The notes beneath the pieces were generated by a model. That model was not told the origin of the DNA. It ran no database searches and worked only from the letters and a program-made list of their open reading frames with translations. This document shows positions 35,040 through 41,892 of a stretch of DNA of 41,892 nucleotides, one piece after another (position 1 is the first letter of the stretch; each line of letters starts with the position of its first letter). A program made the position numbers and the translations under genes. The DNA is from an uncultured Bacteroidales bacterium (lineage in GTDB: Bacteria; Bacteroidota; Bacteroidia; Bacteroidales; Bacteroidaceae): positions 1-41,892 of the forward strand of contig CACXXT010000015.1 of assembly GCA_902771725.1 (NCBI GenBank). The letters run 5' to 3'.

Positions 35040-35357
35040 TTATTCCTCGTCTTCCGTGATGACTTCCATCATGGTGGAGAATCCGATGACCTGTCCTTCG
35101 AAGGTCTTCTGGAGTTCTTCGCCAAGTGCCTTTCCCTGCTTGACGAACCAATAGTGCAGGCGGGCAGTACTTTCGACCTCAAACTGGAGTGCAAAACACT
35201 CGGAGTCCTCGTCCTTGTGGGAGAGAATACGCGAGAGACGCCCCCGATGCATGTGCCCGAATTCCTTGATGCGGGGGAGCATCACTTCGTGAACCCAAAT
35301 AACGAAGTCGCGAGCGACTGTTGTGGGCATCTGATAGGTGGTATTGTAGAGTATCAT
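35040..35357 (-). CDS. DUF4286 family protein
   Basis: A 105-residue cytoplasmic protein: MILYNTTYQMPTTVARDFVI, then FGHMHRGRLSRILSHKDED, ECFALQFEVESTARLHYWFV and VIGFSTMMEVI. It looks like a small ferredoxin-like alpha/beta protein and matches DUF4286, a Bacteroidota family of unknown function that commonly lies next to ruvC. ATG 35357 was chosen because a -7 box (TACTTTTG, 35362-35369 minus) ends 4 nt upstream and the conserved part starts there; the earlier MGSFAYFCT lies within and before the promoter. Confidence 0.8.
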   Translation of the reverse strand: MILYNTTYQMPTTVARDFVIWVHEVMLPRIKEFGHMHRGRLSRILSHKDEDSECFALQFEVESTARLHYWFVKQGKALGEELQKTFEGQVIGFSTMMEVITEDEE

Positions 35358-35361
35358 GGTG

Positions 35362-35369
35362 CAAAAGTA
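35362..35369 (-). promoter_or_regulatory. -7 box directly before the DUF4286 start codon
   Basis: TACTTTTG on the minus strand ends 4 nt before the ATG at 35357, which predicts a leaderless transcript for the DUF4286-ruvC-ABC operon. The -33 region (35386-35392) is T-rich on the minus strand but has no exact TTTG. Confidence 0.45.
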
Positions 35370-35443
35370 AGCAAAACTACCCATAAAAACTCGTTTTTAA
35401 CGCTTTTTTCACCTTTTTATGCCGCGGTTTGTGAAAAAGAAGA

Positions 35444-35451
35444 TAATTTTG
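35444..35451 (+). promoter_or_regulatory. -7 box upstream of the DUF1573 gene
   Basis: TAATTTTG, about 64 bp before the ATG. The best -33 candidate (TTTA, 35417-35420) is 23 bp upstream, so the promoter is only moderately supported. Confidence 0.4.
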
Positions 35452-35514
35452 CCCGCAAATTGGCCTTTTAATAGGTCTGTAGTTTAGAAAATAACAATTT
35501 AAAAGCACATAATT

Positions 35515-35970
35515 ATGATGAAAAAGATTCTCATTTCAACTCTGTTGCTCGGTGCCTTGGTTCTGGGTTCTCAGGCTCAGGAGCCCAAAAAGACGAGCGT
35601 AAATGTCGCCGTCGAGCAGAATGGCGAAAAGTTTGCAGAGATCAAGTTCGACACCCTGACCCACGACTTTGGCTCTTTCAAGGAGAAAGATGCTGTGGTA
35701 TCTTGCGAATTCGGTTTCACCAACGTGGGCAATGCTCCGCTGATTATTCATCAGGTGGTGGCCAGCTGTGGCTGCACTTCGCCGGAATATACGCAGAACC
35801 CTGTGAAGCCCGGAGAGCGCGGCAGTATCAAGGTGACCTACAACGGCAAGGGCAAGTTCCAGGGCCCGTTCCGCAAGGTCGTGACCGTGCGCTATAATTC
35901 CCGCGAGAAGAACAAAGCCGTCAACCTCTTCATCCAAGGCACGATGACGCCCAACGATGAAGGGGAGTAA
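35515..35970 (+). CDS. Exported DUF1573 protein
   Basis: A 151-residue protein with a signal peptide (MMKKILISTLLLGALVLGSQ, cleavage near AQE) and one DUF1573 domain: ITHDFG-type start (FDTLTHDFGSFKEKDAVV), FTNVGNAPLIIHQVVASCGC, and PGERGSIKVTYNGKGKFQGP. This is an immunoglobulin-like ASPM/SPD-2/Hydin-type fold common in secreted and periplasmic Bacteroidota proteins; the two Cys in ASCGCT are conserved. The function is unknown. ATG 35518 is an equally possible start. It is followed after 79 bp by the DUF2264 gene on the same strand. Confidence 0.85.
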   Translation: MMKKILISTLLLGALVLGSQAQEPKKTSVNVAVEQNGEKFAEIKFDTLTHDFGSFKEKDAVVSCEFGFTNVGNAPLIIHQVVASCGCTSPEYTQNPVKPGERGSIKVTYNGKGKFQGPFRKVVTVRYNSREKNKAVNLFIQGTMTPNDEGE

Positions 35971-36049
35971 TCTTCTGGCGTTTTATAACTAGAAGATTGG
36001 AATTGAGATAATTGATACCAAGTCACGTCTCGAAAAAACTGAAAGACAG

Positions 36050-37375
36050 ATGAAACGTTCACTCCTTATTATATCTGTGCTCCTCCTCTCGGCGGGCGTA
36101 GCTATGGCTGCCGGCAAGAAGAAGGTGCAGGCGGCAGAGAATCCCTTGGGCGACGGTCAGAGTGACCGTGCCTACTGGGTGGAACTGGCCTACACGATGG
36201 CAGCGCCCGTGCTGGAAAACATGGCCAACGGCACACTCCAGCAGAACATGAAGCTGGAGCTCTCGCCCACTTGGGACAACCGCGACAAGAAAGTAGCCTA
36301 CATGGAATGCTTCGGTCGCCTGATGGCTGGTATCGCTCCCTGGCTGACTCTGCCGGACGACGACACCCCCGAGGGACAGAAGCGCAAGCAGCTGCGCGAA
36401 TGGGCGCTGAAGGCCTACAAGAATGCCGTAGATCCCGAGAGCCCTGACTACCTCGGATGGACAAGCGGCGGCCAGACGCTGGTGGATGCCGCCTACGTCG
36501 TGGAGAGCCTGTTCCGCGGATACAAAGCCCTCTGGGAGCCGCTGGATTCTCTGACTAAGGCTCGCTATATCAAGGAATTGCAGGGCTTGCGTCGCTATGA
36601 CCCGCCATATACCAACTGGTTGCTGTTTGTGGGTATGGAAGAGGCGTTCCTGATGTACGTGAACGGCGGTTACGACGCCTTCCGCATTAAGATGGCGATG
36701 AGCAAAGCTGAGGAATGGTACATCGGCGACGGCCTCTATTCGGACGGCCCCTCGTTTGCCTTCGACTACTACAACGCCTACGTCATCCAGCCGATGTATA
36801 GCGAGTGTCTTCAGATGGTGGCTGCCCGCCAGGGAAACAACAGCTACCTCATCCGTTCGAAGGGCGACAAGCGCAACGGCGCCAAGAATCGTCTGGAAGT
36901 GGTGACAAAGCGTATGCAGAAGTACGGCGTTATCCTCGAGCGCTTCATCTCTCCCGAAGGTACTTTCCCCGTTGTCGGGCGTTCCATTCCTTATCGTCTG
37001 GCTGTCCTGCAGCCCCTGGCTATGCTTGCCTGGCAGAAGCAGCTGCCCGAGGAACTGCACAACGGACAGGTTCGCGCAGGCATCACGGCTGTGATGAAGC
37101 GTATGTTCGAAGGCAAGGGCAAGACGAACTTCACCGAGGACGGCTATCTGACCATCGGTTTTGTGGGTTCGCATCCGAATGTGGCAGACTGGTATACCAA
37201 CAACGGTTCGCTCTACATGACCTCGCTGGCTTTCATGCCCCTGGGTCTTCCTGCCCACGATCCTTTCTGGACAGACGCTCCGGAGAAGTGGACATCAAAG
37301 AAGGCCTGGGAAGGCGATGACTTCCCCAAGGATCACAAGTGGGACATCAATCGCGAAATCCTCTACTGGGAGTAA
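36050..37375 (+). CDS. Exported DUF2264 protein (alpha/alpha-barrel hydrolase-like)
   Basis: A 441-residue protein with signal peptide MKRSLLIISVLLLSAGVAMA and cleavage near AAGKK. It matches DUF2264: YWVELAYTMAAPVLENMANG, YMECFGRLMAGIAPWL, PPYTNWLLFVGMEEAFLMY, YSDGPSFAFDYYNAYVIQPM, ERFISPEGTFPVVGRSIPYR and GSHPNVADWYTNNGSLYM. The repeated helices and acidic/aromatic motifs resemble an (alpha/alpha)6 barrel of polysaccharide-active enzymes, but the activity has not been assigned to my knowledge. It probably acts in the periplasm. It ends before a strong terminator and is convergent with the C69 dipeptidase. Confidence 0.87.
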   Translation: MKRSLLIISVLLLSAGVAMAAGKKKVQAAENPLGDGQSDRAYWVELAYTMAAPVLENMANGTLQQNMKLELSPTWDNRDKKVAYMECFGRLMAGIAPWLTLPDDDTPEGQKRKQLREWALKAYKNAVDPESPDYLGWTSGGQTLVDAAYVVESLFRGYKALWEPLDSLTKARYIKELQGLRRYDPPYTNWLLFVGMEEAFLMYVNGGYDAFRIKMAMSKAEEWYIGDGLYSDGPSFAFDYYNAYVIQPMYSECLQMVAARQGNNSYLIRSKGDKRNGAKNRLEVVTKRMQKYGVILERFISPEGTFPVVGRSIPYRLAVLQPLAMLAWQKQLPEELHNGQVRAGITAVMKRMFEGKGKTNFTEDGYLTIGFVGSHPNVADWYTNNGSLYMTSLAFMPLGLPAHDPFWTDAPEKWTSKKAWEGDDFPKDHKWDINREILYWE

Positions 37376-37412
37376 GAAATAACAGAATTGCCAGCTGCAT
37401 CATAGCAACAAG

Positions 37413-37453
37413 AAAAGGGAACGCACTCACACGGTGTGTTCCCTTTCCTTTTT
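37413..37453 (+). terminator. Terminator after the DUF2264 gene
   Basis: AAAGGGAAC (37414-37422) pairs with GTTCCCTTT (37438-37446), with CAC/GTG pairs inside, and CCTTTTT follows. On the opposite strand TTCTTGTTG follows, so it may also act weakly on the C69 transcript. Confidence 0.85.
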
Positions 37454-37468
37454 GAATGACGTTTTCCT

Positions 37469-37567
37469 GCTTTTGCTCAGGGCTTGAGGTAGCGGTTTCC
37501 AGCTTTTGCTCAGGGCTTGAGGTAGCGGTTTCCAGCTTTTGTTCAGGGCTTGAGGTAGCGGTTTCCT
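37469..37567. repeat. Three-copy 33-bp tandem repeat at the 3' end of the C69 gene
   Basis: Units start at 37469, 37502 and 37535 (GCTTTTGCTCAGGGC...GGTTTCC) and differ at only a few positions. The unit nearest the gene contains the last codons (GNRYLKP) and stop of the dipeptidase at 37543-37545; the other two are copies lying in the untranslated region. Confidence 0.92.
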
Positions 37568-39174
37568 GTCTGTTCGACGATGGTACGACGGAAACGTTCA
37601 GGGTAACCTGTGCGAATGAGGGGCACGTGGTCGCCACCTGCCGTCTTCTTGTACTCTCCGTTCTCTTCCGGCTTGATAGCCATATCGTTGTACTTGACGA
37701 TGATGCGCTCGAAGAGTTGTCGCCAGCGATCCATCATCAGCCCTGAAGCGCGAGAGGTGTAGTCCGTCAGGAAACTGACGGCTTCGCTCTGCGTCATCTT
37801 CAACGCGTCGGCATCTGTGCGCTGCTGCAAGGTTTCGAAGTCTGCATCGAGCTGGTTGCGGGCATCGCGCAGCTCAGGGAAGAGCTGGCAATAACGTGGA
37901 TAGACGAAGTTCGAGAGGGCGTTGGCCAGCCAATAGGCACTCTTCGCGGAGAAGGTGAAGGGGTCAGCTGTTTTCTCGGCATACGGTTCCGGGCAGATCT
38001 TGGAGCAGCAGTAGACGGGAGCGTAGGCAACCATATTGGCATCATCAAAGCCCACCCAGAGCACTCCGCCCACATGGTTCGGCATCCATGAGCGCAGCTG
38101 GGCGAGGTAAGTGACAGCCGTCTGCTGAGTGCTGATGGGACGCTCGTTGAAGTACTTTTTGCCGTCGACTTCGAAAGTGAGCGGAGTGGGGCGATAGGGT
38201 GCTTCGTAGGGGCCTGCGCCAACGTCGGAGGTCATGTCCATGGGGGTACCTTCAAAGTGGTCGCGCATAGCCTGCTTGAGCGCATTGAGGCTGACAAGGG
38301 TGTCGGGTTTCACACACCAGGGCATCTCCTCGGGATTCTGCTCGATGCCCATGGCATAAGGCAGATACTTGTCCATTCCGGCGCAGAAGCGGTTGAAGAA
38401 AGTCCATACGCGAGCCTCGCAGATACGTCGTGCGCTGAAGTCGTTGGGCGCATAGGCATCGCGAAACGAGAAGTCGGCATCCTTTCCGCTGAAGTATCCT
38501 TTCTCGCGGGCGAAGCTGATGACATCCTTGGAATAGACGCAGTTGGCGGGATCCTTCAGGGGGAAACGGGTGATTCGTGCCTGGTTGGCGTGACCCGTGA
38601 TGCAGTCGTCGGGCAGACGACGAGCCACCCACACGGCACCCTTGCGTCCAGGACCTTTGCCAATCATTTCCAGCACCCACACCTCATTGGGATCCGCGAG
38701 GGTGATGCTCTCGCCTTCGCTGCGGTAGCCGTAGGTCTCTACGAGCTTTGTCCATACGTCAATGGCCTCGCGGGCAGTACGGGCGCGCTGGAGCGTCACA
38801 TACATCAGCGACCCGTAGTCAAGCAGTCCTGTGGAATCTGCCAGTTCCTCGCGGCCGCCAAAGGTGGTTTCCATGATGGCGAGCTGGTGTTCGTTGATCT
38901 GCCCGATAACGTTGTAGGTGTGGGCAATCTCTGGAATCTCGCCTAGGTAGTTGTTCGTCTCGTAGTCATAGAGGCTGCGAGTCTCGCCCGGCTGATGGTC
39001 GGCAGCAGGATAGAAATGGAGGTAGCCGTATGAGCCGTAGTCGTCGGCGCTGTAGGTGATCATGACAGAGCCGTCGGCCGATGCCTTCTTGCCCACGATG
39101 AGATTCGTGCAGGCAAAGCCAGCGATGCCCACGGCGAGGGCAAGGAGGCTGGTGGTGAGTCGTTTGCTGTTCAT
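37543..39174 (-). CDS. C69-family dipeptidase
   Basis: A 543-residue Ntn-hydrolase of peptidase family C69 (dipeptidase A type). The N-terminal part (MNSKRLTTSLLALAVGIAGF) is a signal/propeptide; Cys22 in ACTNLIVGKKASADGS is the nucleophile exposed by self-cleavage. Other family blocks are present: SADDYGSYGYLHFYP, ETTFGGREEL, YVTLQRARTAREAIDVW, DPNEVWVLEMIGKGPGRKGA, WVARRLPDDCITGHANQARI and VYCCSKICPEPY. ATG 39174 was chosen because the signal sequence starts there; the longer frame to 39213 adds only charged residues. It is 25 bp after the small periplasmic protein gene. The stop codon lies inside the 33-bp repeat. Confidence 0.9.
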   Translation of the reverse strand: MNSKRLTTSLLALAVGIAGFACTNLIVGKKASADGSVMITYSADDYGSYGYLHFYPAADHQPGETRSLYDYETNNYLGEIPEIAHTYNVIGQINEHQLAIMETTFGGREELADSTGLLDYGSLMYVTLQRARTAREAIDVWTKLVETYGYRSEGESITLADPNEVWVLEMIGKGPGRKGAVWVARRLPDDCITGHANQARITRFPLKDPANCVYSKDVISFAREKGYFSGKDADFSFRDAYAPNDFSARRICEARVWTFFNRFCAGMDKYLPYAMGIEQNPEEMPWCVKPDTLVSLNALKQAMRDHFEGTPMDMTSDVGAGPYEAPYRPTPLTFEVDGKKYFNERPISTQQTAVTYLAQLRSWMPNHVGGVLWVGFDDANMVAYAPVYCCSKICPEPYAEKTADPFTFSAKSAYWLANALSNFVYPRYCQLFPELRDARNQLDADFETLQQRTDADALKMTQSEAVSFLTDYTSRASGLMMDRWRQLFERIIVKYNDMAIKPEENGEYKKTAGGDHVPLIRTGYPERFRRTIVEQTGNRYLKP

Positions 39175-39199
39175 TCTTATTGGACGTTTCCTTTCAGGT

Positions 39200-39631
39200 T
39201 CAATCTTCGGCATCGCCTCCTTCGATCTTGGACATCTTGTCGTTGGCGAGGTCGAAGGCGTACCACACCTTCTTCATCTTCAGCACTTTGGCAAATTCGG
39301 GGTAGTACTTCTTCTTAGCTTCCAGTTCCTTGGCTTCGGATGCCAGCTTTGCATCCATGAGCTGTTTGGCTTGGGCGTCGGTGATGGTTCCGGCTTTCTC
39401 TGCGGCTTTGTACTTCTCCTTGACGTCGTCATAGACATCGTTTGCAGCTTTCCGCTCGGTGAGGTAAGCCTTCAGCAGGGGGGCGAACTTGGCTTCTGTC
39501 TGCTTGTCGAGCTTCAGGTTCTTGAGTGTGTACTCGTAGCGCTTCTCCAGTTTGGACTTAGCAGAAGCGGTGTTCGTGACAGCAGTCAGCGCGAAAGCGG
39601 CCACTAGAAGCAGGGTGATGAGTCGTTTCAT
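39200..39631 (-). CDS. Small helical exported protein (Spy/CpxP-like)
   Basis: A 143-residue protein with signal peptide MKRLITLLLVAAFALTAVTN (cleavage near ASAKS) and a highly charged helical mature part (YTLKNLKLDKQTEAKFAPLL, YDDVKEKYKAAEKAGTITD, MDAKLASEAKELEAKKKYYP). The helix pattern and size resemble Spy/CpxP-type periplasmic chaperones, but the LTxxQ motifs are not clear, so I only suggest this. Its ATG overlaps the YgiQ stop (39628-39631, ATGA), so it is translated with it. Confidence 0.7.
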   Translation of the reverse strand: MKRLITLLLVAAFALTAVTNTASAKSKLEKRYEYTLKNLKLDKQTEAKFAPLLKAYLTERKAANDVYDDVKEKYKAAEKAGTITDAQAKQLMDAKLASEAKELEAKKKYYPEFAKVLKMKKVWYAFDLANDKMSKIEGGDAED

Positions 39632-41784
39632 TTTCGTTTAGGTTTAAAAGGGTTATTGGATTTATTTGAATTCTTGGGTTTCTGAGGTTTCTGAGGAGTC
39701 TGAGGATTCTGAGACCTCTGGGGCTTTAAGGGATTCTGAGACCTCTGGGGCGTCGGGTGCTGATGAGGATTCCGGGTATTATCGAAGAGTCGTGCAAGGA
39801 GGTCTGGGCGACCGATGCGTCGCAGTTCCTGTTCGATGCGTCGGCGCTCCTCCGGGCGATACCAGAAGAAGAACATTCGCTGGGCCTGCTTTTCGGCAGG
39901 AGTGCGCGCGCTGAACACGGGCTGCATCGTGTCGGGGTCATAACCGGTTGCCCACATAGTGGTGGCAGTGGTCATGGGTGTAGGCGTGAAGTCCTGCACC
40001 TGCTCCAACTGGAAATCAAGCTGTTTGGTTTCTATGGCCAGCGATGCCATGTCCTCTTCCCGGCATCCGGGATGGGAACTGATGAAGTAGGGGATGATTT
40101 GCTGGCGAAGTCCTGCCTGGCGATTGATCTCGTCGAATCGGCGCTTGAAGGCGTGGAAGAGTCGGAAGGAAGGTTTTCGCATGAGTGAGAGCACGTTGTC
40201 TGAGGTGTGCTCTGGCGCTACCTTCAGCCGTCCGCTGACGTGGTGAAGGATGAGCTCGCGGGTGTAGTCGGAGGCGGCACGGTTCAGCGACTCGTCCTTC
40301 CAGTCGTGGAGAAGAAGGTCGTAGCGCACGCCGCTTCCGATGTACGCATGCTTGATTCCAGGCAATTGAGCCACAGCACGATAGATGTCCAACAGAGGGC
40401 GGTGGTCACCACAGAGATTAGGGCAAACCTCGGGGTGGATGCACGATGGACGTCGGCATTTGCGGCAGGCTTTCTCGTTCTTGCCTTTCATGCCATACAT
40501 GTTTGCTGAAGGACCTCCGAGGTCTGAGAGATTTCCCCGGAAATCGGGCAGGTGTGTGATAGCCTCTACTTCGCGAAGTATGCTTTCCTTGGAGCGGCAG
40601 GCGACGAACTTGCCCTGATGAGCAGAGATCGTGCAGAAGGCACAGCCGCCGAAACAGCCTCGGTGCATGTTCACGGAGAAGCGAATCATGTCGTAGGCGG
40701 GAATACGCTTGCCTTTGTATTTGGGATGCGGCAGCCGCGTGTAGGGGAGGTCGAAGCTGTGGTCGATTTCCTCGGTGGTCATTGGGGGATAGGGTGGATT
40801 AACTACGACCCATTGGTCGCCCGCCTGCTGGATAAGTCGTTGTGCCTCAAAGCGATTGCTCTGCTCCTCGATGAGCCGGAAGTCCTCTGCGTGGAGCCGT
40901 GGGTCGACGAGGCATTCCTCGAAGGAGTGGAGCACGATGTCGTCTGGGTGGATGCCTCCGGGGATGTCTTCCGCGGAGGCGTGGAGGGTGACTGTCTGGG
41001 GAATGGGGAGAGAGGCGCCGGCGGACGAACCGCCGGAAACAGGGCTAGGTGAGGCGGAGCTGGCCGCTTTGCTGAAGGAGGTGGGGCTGGCCGCTTTGCC
41101 GAAAGAGGTGGGGCAAAGGACTTCGCGGAAGGCGGCGGAAGTGAGCTGGGCATTTCCCTCGGAGTCGTAGGCGAGGTCGGGATGTCCGCTTTCCACCATT
41201 TCCAGAGCTCGGCGGACGAGTTCCAGCGTAGGTTGCTCGCCCATTCCATAGATGATGCAGTCGGCAGGACTGTCGATGAGAATACTGGGTCGGAAGCGTT
41301 CCTGCCAATAGTCATAGTGCATCAGTCGTCGCATGGACGCTTCGATGCCTCCGAGCACCACAGGCACATCGGGGTATAGGCGCTTCAGGATTTGTGTGTA
41401 TACGATGGTGGGGTATTCCGGACGCAGGTCGTGGCGTCCATCGGGGCTGTAGGCATCCTCGCTGCGGAGGCGTCGTGCCGCCGTGTACTTGTTCACCATA
41501 GAATCCATGCAGCCAGGAGCAATTCCGAACCACAGGCGCGGACGTCCCAGTTTCTTGAAGTCGCGGAAATCCCCATGCCAGTCGGGTTGAGGAATGATGG
41601 CCACGCGCAACCCCTCGGCTTCCAACAGTCGCCCGATGACGGCAGCGCCGAACGAAGGATGATCCACATAGGCGTCGGCACTCAGCAGGATCACGTCGGC
41701 CTGCTCCCAACCGCGAAGCTGCATTTCCTTGCGCGTGGTGGGGAGGAAGTCGGTGAGTAGGGGAGTGGTTGGAGTGGTGGACAT
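39628..41784 (-). CDS. YgiQ family radical SAM protein
   Basis: A 718-residue radical SAM protein. The N-terminal YgiQ domain starts LTDFLPTTRKEMQLRGWEQA and contains WHGDFRDFKKLGRPRLWFGI and RRLMHYDYW. The Fe-S cluster motif CxxxCxxC is in HRGCFGGCAFCTISAHQGK, with further family blocks ISDLGGPSANMYGM-type (LSDLGGPSANMYGMKG), CRRPSCIHPEVC and IPYFISSHPGC. The reaction is unknown. An insertion of about 45 residues (Ala, Ser and Pro-rich, CPTSFGKAASPTSFSKAAS, about 230-275) interrupts the N-terminal half, and the C-terminal 55 residues are a Pro/Gln/Lys repeat tail. ATG 41784 (MSTTPTTPLLTDF) was chosen over 41853 because the family begins there. Confidence 0.9.
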   Translation of the reverse strand: MSTTPTTPLLTDFLPTTRKEMQLRGWEQADVILLSADAYVDHPSFGAAVIGRLLEAEGLRVAIIPQPDWHGDFRDFKKLGRPRLWFGIAPGCMDSMVNKYTAARRLRSEDAYSPDGRHDLRPEYPTIVYTQILKRLYPDVPVVLGGIEASMRRLMHYDYWQERFRPSILIDSPADCIIYGMGEQPTLELVRRALEMVESGHPDLAYDSEGNAQLTSAAFREVLCPTSFGKAASPTSFSKAASSASPSPVSGGSSAGASLPIPQTVTLHASAEDIPGGIHPDDIVLHSFEECLVDPRLHAEDFRLIEEQSNRFEAQRLIQQAGDQWVVVNPPYPPMTTEEIDHSFDLPYTRLPHPKYKGKRIPAYDMIRFSVNMHRGCFGGCAFCTISAHQGKFVACRSKESILREVEAITHLPDFRGNLSDLGGPSANMYGMKGKNEKACRKCRRPSCIHPEVCPNLCGDHRPLLDIYRAVAQLPGIKHAYIGSGVRYDLLLHDWKDESLNRAASDYTRELILHHVSGRLKVAPEHTSDNVLSLMRKPSFRLFHAFKRRFDEINRQAGLRQQIIPYFISSHPGCREEDMASLAIETKQLDFQLEQVQDFTPTPMTTATTMWATGYDPDTMQPVFSARTPAEKQAQRMFFFWYRPEERRRIEQELRRIGRPDLLARLFDNTRNPHQHPTPQRSQNPLKPQRSQNPQTPQKPQKPKNSNKSNNPFKPKRK

Positions 41785-41830
41785 GGGAGAGGAGACGAGG
41801 GCGTTTTTTTGGAGGGGGGCAAGGGGAATC

Positions 41831-41850
41831 CCCGTCGGGGAACCGACGGG
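41831..41850. repeat. Hairpin between the partial gene and YgiQ
   Basis: CCCGTCGG-GGAA-CCGACGGG is a perfect 8-bp stem with a 4-nt loop, 10 bp after the stop of the edge gene. There is no T run on the minus strand, so it may attenuate transcription or stabilise mRNA rather than terminate. Confidence 0.5.
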
Positions 41851-41859
41851 CACTTCTGA

Positions 41860-41892
41860 CTATCGCTGGAGGATACGGTCGAGGAGTTCTCT
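41860..41892 (-). CDS. 3' end of an upstream gene (partial)
   Basis: On the minus strand the window edge reads RELLDRILQR and a TAG stop (41860-41862). Only the last ten codons are present, too few to identify the protein. Confidence 0.5.
   Translation of the reverse strand, partial: RELLDRILQR

Noticed and set aside
37469..37567. 33-bp repeats considered as a CRISPR array
   Set aside because: The copies are contiguous with no variable spacers and include the end of a coding gene.

Overview
The window looks like a chromosomal segment of a Bacteroidota bacterium, most likely a Prevotella-like gut Bacteroidales. The grounds are repeated TTTG-N19/20-TAnnTTTG promoters with almost no Shine-Dalgarno sites, a BspA-type leucine-rich-repeat M60 peptidase with a type IX secretion tail, DUF3127, DUF4286, DUF2264 and DUF1573 proteins, and fused plant-fibre esterases. 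Most of the window is GC-rich. The stretch from about 17.2 to 23.6 kb is clearly more AT-rich, especially 19.8-23.6 kb.

Left block (1-13.8 kb), housekeeping. coaBC (cut by the window edge), a DEDDh exonuclease and dnaN lie on the minus strand. dnaN is divergent from a DUF3127 protein that ends in an SSB-like acidic tip. A minus-strand pair encodes an HU/SPOR membrane protein and a zinc-ribbon FHA protein. A plus-strand operon follows: a lipoprotein, an AddA-type helicase-nuclease, an AddB-type nuclease, and an exported CE12-like esterase whose signal peptide is encoded inside the end of addB.

Accessory block (13.8-27.2 kb). An M60/BspA surface protease is frameshifted so that its T9SS sorting tail is out of frame. 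Its last bases are duplicated as a 63-bp direct repeat flanking a DUF4143 ATPase gene. Next come gene fragments and a DUF2442/antitoxin/ParE-type toxin operon. After that is a two-gene operon (20.1-23.6 kb) encoding a long prokaryotic Argonaute with a destroyed PIWI catalytic site and a 336-residue partner of unknown function; it has its own promoter and two terminators. This is the most interesting locus here. Beyond it lies a decayed phage/plasmid-like replication module: a conserved hypothetical, a frameshifted DUF3987-like ATPase, a CHC2/Toprim primase, iteron-like repeats and an HU-family protein.

Right block (28-41.9 kb). A solitary ftsZ with an acidic low-complexity linker is convergent with a fused CE6-CE1 acetyl/feruloyl esterase. 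That is divergent from an SGNH hydrolase. A minus-strand group (DUF4286, ruvC, twin ABC ATPase) follows, then plus-strand DUF1573 and DUF2264 proteins, then a minus-strand operon of a YgiQ radical SAM protein, a small helical periplasmic protein and a C69 dipeptidase.

Several housekeeping genes carry microsatellite-like expansions: a 9-bp repeat in the ABC linker, the E/G/A-rich ftsZ linker, the YgiQ tail, and a 33-bp triplication at the C69 stop codon. Functions are read from motifs by eye; no database search was run.
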